Assembly (NCBI RefSeq): GCF_003347595.2 | Contig: NZ_QCZK02000055.1 | Location: forward strand, 248,001 to 312,000 | DNA: 64,000 nt | From: Botryobacter ruber | GTDB taxonomy: Bacteria > Bacteroidota > Bacteroidia > Cytophagales > Hymenobacteraceae | Direction: 5' to 3' | Shown: positions 33,723-41,872 of the stretch, piece after piece | Layout: every line of letters starts with the position of its first letter | How positions within the stretch are numbered: position 1 is the stretch's first letter | Translations under genes and position numbers: made by a program | The notes under the pieces: generated by a model | Databases searched by the model: none | Seen by the model: the letters and a program-made list of their open reading frames with translations, nothing else | Told to the model about the DNA's origin: nothing

Positions 33723-33750
33723 GGAGCAGAGGCTGTGGTGGCAGGTGCAG
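33723..33750 (+). repeat. REP-like dispersed repeat
   Basis: A consensus copy (GGAGCAGAGGCTGTGGTGGC then AGGTGCAG) between the peptidase and rho genes, abutting the TTCAGACAA cluster and 7 bp before a terminator. Confidence 0.9.
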
Positions 33751-33756
33751 TAAAAC

Positions 33757-33802
33757 GAAAACAGCCACAAAAGGCTTGTTTTCCCTCTGTGGCTGCTTTT
33801 TT
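33757..33802 (-). terminator. Terminator of rho
   Basis: CAGCCACA/TGTGGCTG stem with an 18-nt loop; T-rich on both strands. It lies 64 bp past the rho stop, with a short AATAAC-type repeat between (33823-33866). Confidence 0.75.
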
Positions 33803-33866
33803 ATGTGAGGCAGGTTTAACACATGACCTCCCCAATAACTAATCACGAATAACCAATAACGTATAA

Positions 33867-35597
33867 CTAGCTGTTCATCGAAATCAGGAATTCTTCGTTG
33901 CTCTTCGTGCCTACCATTTTGTCTTTCAGGAACTCCATCGCTTCTACGGAGTTCATGTCGGACATGTACTTGCGCAGGATCCAGACACGGTTCAGTTCGT
34001 CTTTGTCCATGAGCAGGTCTTCGCGGCGTGTACCGGAAGCAGGAACGTCGATAGCAGGGTAAATGCGGCGGTTCGACAGTTTGCGGTCCAGCTGCAGTTC
34101 CATGTTACCGGTACCTTTAAATTCTTCGAAGATCACCTCGTCCATTTTAGAGCCGGTGTCTATCAGGGCGGTGGCGATGATGGTCAGCGAGCCACCGTTT
34201 TCTACGTTACGTGCGGCGCCAAAGAAACGCTTCGGTTTGTGCAGTGCGTTGGCATCCACACCACCCGACAGGATTTTACCGGACGAAGGTACCACGGTGT
34301 TATAAGCACGGGCAAGGCGCGTAATGGAGTCGAGGAGGATAACCACGTCGTGGCCGCACTCTACCATGCGCTTGGCTTTATCCAGTACAATGCTCGATAC
34401 TTTTACGTGGCGCTCGGCGGTCTCATCAAACGTAGAGGCAATCACTTCTGCCTTCACGCTGCGGGCCATATCAGTTACCTCTTCCGGACGTTCGTCTATG
34501 AGCAGGATCATCAGGTACACTTCCGGGTGGTTTTCGGAGATGGCGTTGGCAATCTCTTTCAGCAACACGGTTTTACCTGTTTTAGGCTGGGCCACAATCA
34601 TACCACGCTGGCCTTTGCCTATGGGGGCAAACAAATCCAGGATGCGGGTAGAGAGCTGGCTTGGTTTGGTGGTTAGTTTCAGGCGCTCTTCCGGGAAAAG
34701 CGGCGTGAGGTGCTGGAACGGAATACGGTCGCGGATTTCCTCGGTGGTACGTCCGTTTACGGTTTCCACTTTCAGCAGGGCAAAATACTTTTCGCCTTCT
34801 TTCGGCGGGCGAATCTGTCCTTTTACCGTATCGCCTGTTTTTAAGCCAAAAAGCTTAATCTGCGACGGCGAAACATATATATCATCCGGGCTGGCCAGGT
34901 AGTTGTAGTAGGTAGAGCGCAGGAAGCCATAACCATCCTGCATCAGTTCCAGAACGCCTTCGTTTAGAATTATTCCATCAAATTCTTTAAAATTGCTGGT
35001 GCTGGCAGCGTACTGCTGCTGGCCCTGGCGGCGCTGGTTATCAGGGCGGCCCTCGTTGCGGTTACCGCTAAAATCGCGCTGGTCACGGTTATCGCCGCGA
35101 TCCGGGCGCTCAGTTCGCTCTTGTCTTTCGGTGCGTTCAGGGCGTTGTTCTGTAGCAACAGCTTGTTCGCGGTTGTCGGAACGGTTGTCGCGGCGGGGTT
35201 GCTGGGTGCGCTCCCGTTGTTGCTGTTGCGGGCCATGATCTTTCGCCGGTGCCTGTGCCGGTACAAATAGTTGCGCCTGCTCTTCTTTGCGGGCTACGTT
35301 GTCGCGCTGAATGCGTTCTCTTCGGGGAGGGGCTGCAACTGCTGCTTCTTCCAGTACAGGTTCCGGGGCGGCGGCGTTTGTGTTTTCTGAAGTTGATGTT
35401 TCAACAGAGGCTTCTGGGCGAGAGGCGGGTTTGGCTTTTTTTGGTAGTTTTTCCGGAGGGGTAATAGCTTGCTGATCAAGGATTTTATAGACCAGGTCTT
35501 GTTTACTGAGCTTTTTGAAATTTTTGACGCCCAGGTCTTCAGCAATTTCCTTGAGTTCTGAAAGAAGCCTATCTTTCAATTCTTCAATATTATACAT
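33867..35597 (-). CDS. rho: Transcription termination factor Rho
   Basis: A 576-residue hexameric RNA helicase that ends transcription. The start at 35597 begins MYNIEELKDRLLSELKEIAE, the conserved Rho N-terminus. Residues about 1-50 are the N-terminal helical domain; about 55-205 is a long disordered insert rich in Gln, Arg, Glu, Asn and Ala; then the RNA-binding cold-shock-like domain (GVLELMQDGYGFLRS...SPSQI) and the ATPase with Walker A (AQPKTGKTVLLKEIA), MILLIDERPEEVTDM and the Q/R loop regions. The insert makes it longer than the E. coli protein (about 420). Such inserts occur in other Bacteroidota Rho proteins. Its start diverges from serS across 287 bp. Confidence 0.96.
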   Translation of the reverse strand: MYNIEELKDRLLSELKEIAEDLGVKNFKKLSKQDLVYKILDQQAITPPEKLPKKAKPASRPEASVETSTSENTNAAAPEPVLEEAAVAAPPRRERIQRDNVARKEEQAQLFVPAQAPAKDHGPQQQQRERTQQPRRDNRSDNREQAVATEQRPERTERQERTERPDRGDNRDQRDFSGNRNEGRPDNQRRQGQQQYAASTSNFKEFDGIILNEGVLELMQDGYGFLRSTYYNYLASPDDIYVSPSQIKLFGLKTGDTVKGQIRPPKEGEKYFALLKVETVNGRTTEEIRDRIPFQHLTPLFPEERLKLTTKPSQLSTRILDLFAPIGKGQRGMIVAQPKTGKTVLLKEIANAISENHPEVYLMILLIDERPEEVTDMARSVKAEVIASTFDETAERHVKVSSIVLDKAKRMVECGHDVVILLDSITRLARAYNTVVPSSGKILSGGVDANALHKPKRFFGAARNVENGGSLTIIATALIDTGSKMDEVIFEEFKGTGNMELQLDRKLSNRRIYPAIDVPASGTRREDLLMDKDELNRVWILRKYMSDMNSVEAMEFLKDKMVGTKSNEEFLISMNS

Positions 35598-35854
35598 AAA
35601 ATATGGTATGGTAGTTAGCTTAACTTGCCAGGTTCGCAGCATGCGGACGAAGCGAGAGAATTAGTTTAAAATCCAGGAAAAAGATTATTAAGGTTGTGTA
35701 GAGTTAGAGAGGCGCAAGAATAGTGCCTTCTTCAAATTGTATGCAATGTTATTGCAATACCTTCTAATTAACAAATATTACGGAGCTTTTTATGAAAAAT
35801 GTTTCAAGTTTTGGCAAAAAAAGTTGTAAATGCCACATACTGCTTAAAAAAGTA

Positions 35855-35862
35855 TATTTTTG
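35855..35862 (+). promoter_or_regulatory. Candidate -7 box of serS
   Basis: TATTTTTG matches TAnnTTTG, 22 bp upstream of the serS start; a convincing -33 element is missing. Confidence 0.4.
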
Positions 35863-35884
35863 TGCCGTTATTTAACCCCGAACT

Positions 35885-37159
35885 ATGCTACAGCTTCCCG
35901 TTTTAAGAGAGCAGACAGACCTGGTAGTGGCAGGTTTACAAAAGAAAAACTATAAAAATGCTGCTGCAGAAGTAGCCGCTTTGTTAGACCTCGATCAGCG
36001 CCGCCGCCAGGTGCAGAGCGAGCACGATGAACTGCAGGCAAGAGCCAACAGCCTGTCGAAAGAAATTGGTGTGCTGATGAAAAGCGGTGAGCGCGAAAAA
36101 GCAGAAGCGTTTAAAGCAGAAACCACCCAGCTGAAACAGCAGGCAAAAGGGCTGGCCGAGCAGCTGACAACCTTAGAAACTGAATTACAGGAAGCGCTTT
36201 ATAGGCTGCCTAACCTGCCCCACGAAAGTGTGCCCGCAGGCAGATCGGCCGAAGACAATGAAGTTGTGCTGGAGCATGGCGACCTGCCGTTGCTGCCGGA
36301 AGATGCGCAGCCGCACTGGGAGCTGATCCAGAAGTATGATATCGTTGATTTTGAGCTGGGCAATAAAATAACGGGGGCCGGTTTCCCGGTATATAAAAGG
36401 CAGGGAGCCCGCCTGCAGCGCGCGCTCATAAACTTCTTCCTCGACGAAGCCATAAAGGCAGGCTACGCAGAGGTGCAGCCGCCGATCCTGGTGAACGAAG
36501 CCTCCGGGTACGGTACCGGTCAGCTGCCCGACAAGGATGGGCAGATGTACCTTGCAAAAGAAGATAACCTGTACCTGATTCCTACGGCCGAGGTGCCCAT
36601 TACCAACATTTACCGCGATGTGATTGTGCCCGTAGAGCAGCTGCCCATAAAGAATGCCGGCCATACGCCTTGCTTCCGGAGAGAGGCCGGTTCGTGGGGT
36701 GCCGATGTGCGCGGCCTGAACCGTTTGCACCAGTTCGACAAGGTAGAGATTGTGCAGATAACGTTGCCGGAAAATTCGTATGAGGCGCTGGAGGAGATGA
36801 GCAGCTACATACAGGGGCTGCTGCAAAAGCTGGAGCTGCCTTACCGTGTGCTGCGCCTGTGCGGCGGCGACATGAGTTTTACCTCTGCGCTTACCTACGA
36901 TATGGAAGTTTATTCTGCTGCCCAGGGCCGCTGGCTTGAGGTGAGTTCTGCGAGCAATTTCGAAACGTATCAGGCGAACCGCCTGAAGCTGCGCTACAAA
37001 AATGAAAGCGGTAAAACACAGCTGCTGCATACCCTGAACGGCAGCGCCCTGGCGTTGCCACGCATTGTGGCGGCTATCCTGGAAAACAACCAGACCGCAG
37101 ATGGAATAAACATGCCGAAGGTGCTGCACCCGTACCTGGGCTTTGAGAAAATAAGTTAA
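35885..37159 (+). CDS. serS: Serine--tRNA ligase
   Basis: A 424-residue class II aminoacyl-tRNA synthetase, charging tRNA-Ser in the cytoplasm. The N-terminal antiparallel coiled coil (about 30-105) holds the tRNA. The catalytic core has motif 1 (VYKRQGARLQRALINFF region), motif 2 (CFRREAGSWGADVRGLNRLHQFDKVE) and motif 3 (NGSALALPRIVAAILENNQ near 385). The length and ends are normal. It is a single gene, divergent from rho, with a strong terminator behind it. Confidence 0.97.
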   Translation: MLQLPVLREQTDLVVAGLQKKNYKNAAAEVAALLDLDQRRRQVQSEHDELQARANSLSKEIGVLMKSGEREKAEAFKAETTQLKQQAKGLAEQLTTLETELQEALYRLPNLPHESVPAGRSAEDNEVVLEHGDLPLLPEDAQPHWELIQKYDIVDFELGNKITGAGFPVYKRQGARLQRALINFFLDEAIKAGYAEVQPPILVNEASGYGTGQLPDKDGQMYLAKEDNLYLIPTAEVPITNIYRDVIVPVEQLPIKNAGHTPCFRREAGSWGADVRGLNRLHQFDKVEIVQITLPENSYEALEEMSSYIQGLLQKLELPYRVLRLCGGDMSFTSALTYDMEVYSAAQGRWLEVSSASNFETYQANRLKLRYKNESGKTQLLHTLNGSALALPRIVAAILENNQTADGINMPKVLHPYLGFEKIS

Positions 37160-37227
37160 TGTGCTGATTTTTTGATGTGCTGATGTGCTAATGGAGGGGC
37201 TTGTCAAATTAGCTTTTAGCCGTCATC

Positions 37228-37284
37228 GTCACAGACAAAAAGGAGCCGCTGAACTTGTTTCGGCGGCTCCTTTTTGTCTGTGAC
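37228..37284. terminator. Bidirectional terminator after serS
   Basis: A long near-perfect stem of about 22 bp (GTCACAGACAAAAAGGAGCC... with its complement at 37263-37284) between convergent serS and the 37339-37752 gene. Confidence 0.93.
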
Positions 37285-37297
37285 TGTGTGTACTGAT

Positions 37298-37327
37298 GAG
37301 CAGAGGCTGTGGTGGCAGGTGCAGCAG
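37298..37327 (+). repeat. REP-like dispersed repeat
   Basis: A near-perfect copy (GAGCAGAGGCTGTGGTGGCA then GGTGCAGCAG) directly beside the terminator and 12 bp from the stop codon of the opposing gene. Confidence 0.9.
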
Positions 37328-37338
37328 ACTTTTTCAGC

Positions 37339-37752
37339 TTATCCGAACTGCTCCAGGTACTGCTGGTAATGATTTTTGAGCTTGTATTTCTTCAGTTCCT
37401 GTTGCCGTACGGCTTCCAGTTTTTCTTTGGCTATTTCCTGTTGCTGCAGCAGTTTAAGCAGCGGTTTTTCTGCTGCATCCGGTCCTTCCTGCAGCGTGAT
37501 GGCTTCGTAGGCCTGTAGAAATTCCGTGGTAAGCGCCAGTTTTTTTTTCTGAATTTGAATGTAGTTAACAGCAAGAAGATGCTCCAGGCTTTGCTGTAAT
37601 TCGTCGAGTGTAAACACGGTGCCATCAACGGCATCTGCCATCAGCAGGACCTCCTGCAACGGTGCACCGCCTTCTCCTCCTGTTGCTAATAGCAAAGCCT
37701 CGAGCAGTTGCGCATCGGTTTGTTGCCAGGTTTGGGTTTGGTTGGTTTGCAT
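37339..37752 (-). CDS. Hypothetical protein, Gln/Leu-rich helical
   Basis: A 137-residue soluble protein that I do not recognise. It is helical and rich in Gln, Leu and Glu, with a probable coiled coil in its second half (LLKLLQQQEIAKEKLEAVRQ and following) and no signal peptide. It begins 4 bp after the glycosyltransferase stop and is the last gene of the minus-strand set PolX, GT9, this gene. Cotranscription is likely; its function cannot be inferred. Confidence 0.7.
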   Translation of the reverse strand: MQTNQTQTWQQTDAQLLEALLLATGGEGGAPLQEVLLMADAVDGTVFTLDELQQSLEHLLAVNYIQIQKKKLALTTEFLQAYEAITLQEGPDAAEKPLLKLLQQQEIAKEKLEAVRQQELKKYKLKNHYQQYLEQFG

Positions 37753-37756
37753 AAAA

Positions 37757-38749
37757 CTATTTTTGTTCTACCTGTAGATCATCAAAATTAATATCTCGCA
37801 TGCACTTAAAGTGGCCTTTGGGGCACTTGCTGTAGCCAATTTTGGAGCAGGGACGGCAGCTGAGGCCCTGCACTTCCAGTACTTTAAAGCTTGTACGGAA
37901 GGGGTACATGCCGAATTCCGGAATCGTGTTGCCCCAGATGCTGATGATGTCTTTGCCAAAGGCAGCAGCAATGTGCATCAGCCCGGTGTCGTGACTCACC
38001 ACCTGCGTGGCCTGCTGTACAAGCGAGGCCGATTGGTTCAGGTTGTACTTGCCACAGGCGTTGTAGATGCTTGTACGGTGCTGGTTGTTTGTTGCCGGGT
38101 TGCTGAAATGAGCGGCAATGGCTTCGCCTGTGGCGGCGTCTTCTTTGCCGCCTAACAGCATCACCGGTTTTTGTAGTCGCTCACACAGGTCTATGATGCG
38201 CTCCGACGGCAGCCGCTTGGTATAGTGCTGCGCTCCAATGGCAAAAGCAATGTATCCATTTCTGAAAGGCTCCGGCAGCGACTGCAGTGCTACCTCGTCC
38301 TGTGTCGGAATAAAGTAGTCGAGTCCTTTGCCGTCATCTTTCACACCGAGTGCGGAGGCCGCTGCTAAGTACCTGTCTACAATGTGCACGCGGGGCAGGC
38401 GGTTTAGCTTAAAGTTCACCATCAGCCACTTTTCGTAATTGAGCTTGTTAAAGCTTTTGGACGGCTTGCCCAGCCGGAATTTGATGACGCGGGTGCGCAG
38501 GTTATTGTGCAGGTCCACGATGTAATCAAACTGCTCTTCCTGCAGTTCCTGTACCAGTTCTTTCAGGCTTCCTTTCAACAGGTGCACTTTGTCTACGTAC
38601 GGGTTATTGGCGACAATACCCTGAAACGCCTGTTTCGTGCCATAATGTACCACAGCCCCGGGCACCTGTTGTTTAATGCAGCGCACAACCGGGGTGGTGA
38701 GGACGATATCCCCAATGGAGGAGAAGCGGAGGATGAGGATTTTTGGCAT
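37757..38749 (-). CDS. Glycosyltransferase family 9 protein (heptosyltransferase-like)
   Basis: A 330-residue GT-B enzyme, likely adding a heptose or related sugar to lipopolysaccharide core at the inner membrane. The N-terminal domain has PKILILRFSSIGDIVLTTPVV, typical of GT9. The C-terminal domain carries the nucleotide-sugar site: AIGAQHYTKRLP, PVMLLGGKEDA and the VVSHDTGLMHIAAAFGKDI motif. The end holds several Cys (GLSCRPCSKIGYSKCPKGHFKC) that may bind metal. It sits 20 bp after the PolX gene on the same strand. Confidence 0.92.
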   Translation of the reverse strand: MPKILILRFSSIGDIVLTTPVVRCIKQQVPGAVVHYGTKQAFQGIVANNPYVDKVHLLKGSLKELVQELQEEQFDYIVDLHNNLRTRVIKFRLGKPSKSFNKLNYEKWLMVNFKLNRLPRVHIVDRYLAAASALGVKDDGKGLDYFIPTQDEVALQSLPEPFRNGYIAFAIGAQHYTKRLPSERIIDLCERLQKPVMLLGGKEDAATGEAIAAHFSNPATNNQHRTSIYNACGKYNLNQSASLVQQATQVVSHDTGLMHIAAAFGKDIISIWGNTIPEFGMYPFRTSFKVLEVQGLSCRPCSKIGYSKCPKGHFKCMRDINFDDLQVEQK

Positions 38750-38769
38750 GCGTGGTGCTGATGCGTATG

Positions 38770-40476
38770 CTACTTTAATTTCTTTTTCTTCCGCTCCTTA
38801 AAGTACGCCTCCACTTCCTCCACCGACTTTGTGTTAAACGTCATCTCTTTGGTGAGGCCTCCTTTGCGGCCAACTAGCACGCCGTAGCGCATGTCGGCGT
38901 AGCCGTTGGTGTGGTGGGCGTCGGGGTTGATGCTGAGTAGCACACCTTTCTCCAGGGCATATTGTACCCAGCGCCAGTCCAGGTCGAGACGCCAGGGGTT
39001 GGCGTTTATCTCGATGATCACACTGTTGGCAGCACAGGCGTCTATCACAGCTTTGTGGTTGATGGGGTAGCCTTCGCGGCGGAGTAGCAGTCTGCCGGTG
39101 GGGTGGCCGAGGATGGTGGTGTAGGGGTTTTCGATAGCTTTGAGCAGGCGTGCAGTGGCTTTGTTTTCATCCATGTTCAGGTTGCTGTGCACAGAGGCCA
39201 CAACAAAGTCAAAGGAAGCCAGTACCGAGTTGTCGTAATCCAGGGAGCCGTCGTTGAGGATGTCGGACTCGATGCCTTTGAAGATTCTGAATGGAGCCAG
39301 TTTTTTATTTAGCTCGTCTATCTCGCGGTGCTGCTGCGCCACGCGCTCTTCGGAAAGTCCGTTGGCATAGAAAGCAGATTTGGAGTGGTCGGCGATGCCC
39401 AGGTACTGGTAGCCCAGCTCGCGGCAGAAAGTAGCCATCTGTTCCAGCGTGTGCGCACCATCGGAGTAGGTGCTGTGGTTGTGGAGGCTGCCGCAGAGAT
39501 CGGAAAATTCGAGCAGTTGGGGCAGTTTGTGCTCCAGGGCCAGTTGCAGCTCGTTGGTGCCTTCGCGCAGTTCCGGTTCTACATACGCCATGCCGGCTGC
39601 TTTATAAATTTCTTCTTCCGAATTATAAGCTTTCTCCCGGGCCAGTGCCAGCAGCGTTTTTGTATCGGCATAAGGCTGCACCAGGTGCGCCAGTGCCGCC
39701 GACTGTACAAATACTTCGTTTGCCAGCTGTGCCGGAGGCACCACCTTTAGCTCCAGGCGCAGGCCGGTTGCTTTTTCTGTTCCGCGCCAGGCAAAGGGTC
39801 CTGAGAGTGCTTCGTCTTTTTGCAGGACGGGCAGTTGGTCCAGTACTTCCTGTACCTGCAGCGGCTTATCGCTGCCAATAACGAACTGAGCCAGCTCTAT
39901 TATTTCCAGTTTACGGCGCAGTTCGCCTGTCAGGGTGATGGTAGCTTCCGGAAGTTGCGCTTGCAGCAGTTCCAGTAGTTGCTGTGCAATGGCCTCCGCT
40001 TCGGCGTACAATTGTTTCCCCTGGCTTTGCTCGTTGAAGAGGAGGGCCTGCTTTATCGTTTCCTGGGTTTTGGCGCCAAAGCCTTTAATTTTGCTCAGCT
40101 TGTCCTGGTTACAGGCATCGAGCAATTCGGCGGTTGTTTCGGCGCCCAGTTCTTTCCAGATGGTGCGGACTTTCTTAGGGCCGATGCCTTTTATGTTGAG
40201 CATCTCCACCACGCCCGGAGGGGTTTTGCTGAGCAGCTGGTCCAGTTCAGCAAAAGAGCCGGTTTCGTTTATATCGATAATGCGTGCCGCGATGCTTTTG
40301 CCCACACCATTAATACTTTCCAGCGCTTCCTGCGATTTTCCTTCCAGTGGCTCGTCCACGTTGTCGAGCGCAGCTACGGCGTTGGCGTAAGAACGGACTT
40401 TAAACGGGTTTTCGTCGTGTAGTTCCAGCAGCGATGCCGCCAGTTTAAACAGCTTTATGATTTTGTTATTTTCCAA
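38770..40476 (-). CDS. PolX-like protein: HhH, degenerate polymerase and PHP domains
   Basis: A 568-residue protein with the layout of bacterial PolX, a repair DNA polymerase with 3'-5' exonuclease. N-terminal helix-hairpin-helix region (about 1-135, with GVGKSIAARI and IKGIGPKKVRTIW). A polymerase-like palm follows (about 175-300), but the usual Asp pair after the GS.RR motif is replaced (LTGELRRKLEIIELA) and the later catalytic Asp reads Glu (LELKVV). The C-terminal PHP domain (about 335-560) keeps its metal ligands: HNHSTYSDG, GIADHS, GIESDI, SVHS, GHP and NPDAH. So it may be a phosphoesterase or exonuclease only. It is the first gene of a three-gene minus-strand operon. Confidence 0.9.
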   Translation of the reverse strand: MENNKIIKLFKLAASLLELHDENPFKVRSYANAVAALDNVDEPLEGKSQEALESINGVGKSIAARIIDINETGSFAELDQLLSKTPPGVVEMLNIKGIGPKKVRTIWKELGAETTAELLDACNQDKLSKIKGFGAKTQETIKQALLFNEQSQGKQLYAEAEAIAQQLLELLQAQLPEATITLTGELRRKLEIIELAQFVIGSDKPLQVQEVLDQLPVLQKDEALSGPFAWRGTEKATGLRLELKVVPPAQLANEVFVQSAALAHLVQPYADTKTLLALAREKAYNSEEEIYKAAGMAYVEPELREGTNELQLALEHKLPQLLEFSDLCGSLHNHSTYSDGAHTLEQMATFCRELGYQYLGIADHSKSAFYANGLSEERVAQQHREIDELNKKLAPFRIFKGIESDILNDGSLDYDNSVLASFDFVVASVHSNLNMDENKATARLLKAIENPYTTILGHPTGRLLLRREGYPINHKAVIDACAANSVIIEINANPWRLDLDWRWVQYALEKGVLLSINPDAHHTNGYADMRYGVLVGRKGGLTKEMTFNTKSVEEVEAYFKERKKKKLK

Positions 40477-40636
40477 GGCAGTTCAGTCGTATAGCTGCAA
40501 AGATAGGAAAACCCGACTTAACCTGCTGAATTTGCAGCAGCCCTGGTTTTATATACCTACGTTTCTATATAAAAGATGAAATAGCTATATTGGCCCGCCA
40601 ACTAAAATGCTTAGCGCCGTGCCCTACTTTACCCAT

Positions 40637-41038
40637 ATGAAACAACTGTCGTTCCTGTGTATTATTTGCCTGTTCCTGGTTGCCAATACCTGTAAAGAAA
40701 GAAAGCTGGAGAAAAAGCTTCTGCAGAAAACGTGGCTGCATTCCTTTGAAGAAGACGCGGATGATATACTGGTTTACCGGCCCAATACCTATGACTTTCC
40801 CCCCTCCAGGGGCAGGACAGGCTTTTCGCTGGAGCCAAACGGGGTGGTAAAAGAATATGTTATAGCGCCGACCGACGGGCTGGAAGAGCATGAGGGCCGC
40901 TGGGAGCACGCCGACCATAAATTGCTGCACATTCATTTCAACCCCAAAGACAAGATAATGAAAGACTACAGCCTGGAAATTGTGGAGCTGGAAGATGACG
41001 TGCTGAAAGTGAAGAAAAATACAGAAACAATACATTGA
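40637..41038 (+). CDS. Hypothetical lipoprotein
   Basis: A 133-residue protein from the ATG at 40637, which gives a lipoprotein signal (MKQLSFLCIICLFLVANTC, lipobox Cys near 19); a longer frame adds a poor N-terminus. The mature part is small and beta-rich with many charged residues (EEDADDILVYRPNTYDF, then EGRWEHADHKLLHIHF). The pattern resembles lipocalin-like or copper-resistance type small envelope proteins of Bacteroidota, but no family can be named. Its stop codon is followed at once by the first arm of the heptamer-like repeat array. Confidence 0.72.
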   Translation: MKQLSFLCIICLFLVANTCKERKLEKKLLQKTWLHSFEEDADDILVYRPNTYDFPPSRGRTGFSLEPNGVVKEYVIAPTDGLEEHEGRWEHADHKLLHIHFNPKDKIMKDYSLEIVELEDDVLKVKKNTETIH

Positions 41039-41088
41039 AGTTTAGGAGTTTAGGAGTTAGAAAGTTTGGGAGTTAAAAAGGTAGAGAG
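41039..41088. repeat. Heptamer-like repeat array, left arm
   Basis: Repeated units such as TTTAGGAG and TTAGAAAG, starting directly after a stop codon. It is the complement in sense of the array at 41168-41245. Confidence 0.78.
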
Positions 41089-41167
41089 CGCAGGTTGTTT
41101 TTATCTGAGTTGTCATCCCTTTTAATTTTTAGATACATATAATAATTTACAATTATATCAATACTGT

Positions 41168-41245
41168 CCTTTCTACCTTTCTAACTCCTAAACTCTCTAA
41201 CTCTCTAACTCCTAAACTCTTAAACTCCCAAACTCAAAAACTCAA
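41168..41245. repeat. Heptamer-like repeat array, right arm
   Basis: Units such as CTAACTC and CTAAACT repeated about ten times. It runs up to the EVE start codon and is complementary to the left arm, including a 16-bp exact match (CTTTCTAACTCCTAAA). Confidence 0.8.
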
Positions 41246-41247
41246 AA

Positions 41248-41652
41248 ATGAACTACTGGTTAGTTAAGTCAGAACCTGAAACATATGCCTGGGCAGATCT
41301 GGTGAAGGATGGCCGTACCACCTGGGATGGTGTCCGGAATTTCCAGGCGCGCAACAACCTGCGGCTGATGCAACCCGATGACCTGGTGCTCTTTTACCAC
41401 AGTGTATCGGAAAAAGCAGTGGTTGGTATTGCTAAAGTGGCCGCAGCCGCTTATCCCGACCCCACAGCTGATGACGAAAAATGGCTGGCGGTAGACCTGG
41501 TGCCTTTCCGTGAGTTCAAGGATCCGGTTACGCTGGAGCAGATAAAAAAGGATGCACGGCTGGAAAACATTGCATTGCTCCGCCAGTCGCGGCTCTCGGT
41601 AATGCCGCTCCGGTCCGAGGAGTTTGAGGTGCTGTTGTCGTTAGGCAATTAG
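41248..41652 (+). CDS. EVE domain-containing protein
   Basis: A 134-residue single-domain protein of the EVE/PUA-like fold, which in other bacteria binds modified nucleic-acid bases. The N-terminus MNYWLVKSEPETYAWADLV and the segment TTWDGVRNFQARNNLR are classic for the family, as is DLVLFYHS. Its role here is unknown; stand-alone forms are widespread. The start codon follows directly on the repeat array, so the 5' leader is made of repeat units. A single gene, with a REP-like copy 78 bp after its stop. Confidence 0.93.
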   Translation: MNYWLVKSEPETYAWADLVKDGRTTWDGVRNFQARNNLRLMQPDDLVLFYHSVSEKAVVGIAKVAAAAYPDPTADDEKWLAVDLVPFREFKDPVTLEQIKKDARLENIALLRQSRLSVMPLRSEEFEVLLSLGN

Positions 41653-41730
41653 AAGTGTTTTCTGCTACCCTGTTATTTTAATAACTGCTGCAGGATGCGC
41701 CTGCGGCAGTTCAATCCTTTTCCTGTTGCA

Positions 41731-41760
41731 GGAGCAGAGGCAATGGTGGCTGCTGCAGCA
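41731..41760 (+). repeat. REP-like dispersed repeat
   Basis: A good copy (GGAGCAGAGGCAATGGTGGC then TGCTGCAGCA). Confidence 0.85.
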
Positions 41761-41842
41761 GAATTCAAAAACATGAAAGCAGTCTGCTGTATCGCCTGCC
41801 CGATCCCCACCTGTAGGTAAAAGTCTTTTACGACACCTGTTC

Positions 41843-41872
41843 CGCCTTCTTTCTGTTACAGCCTCTGCTCCG
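41843..41872 (-). repeat. REP-like repeat, degraded inverted partner
   Basis: On the minus strand it keeps GGAGCAGAGGCTGTAACAG and loses the TGGTGGC core. It faces the copy at 41731-41760. Confidence 0.5.

Noticed and set aside
36185..37207. A 340-codon minus-strand frame opposite serS
   Set aside because: serS has all class II synthetase motifs on the other strand.
41039..41247. Possible CRISPR array
   Set aside because: Units are about 7-8 bp, without spacers of constant length, and no cas genes are present.
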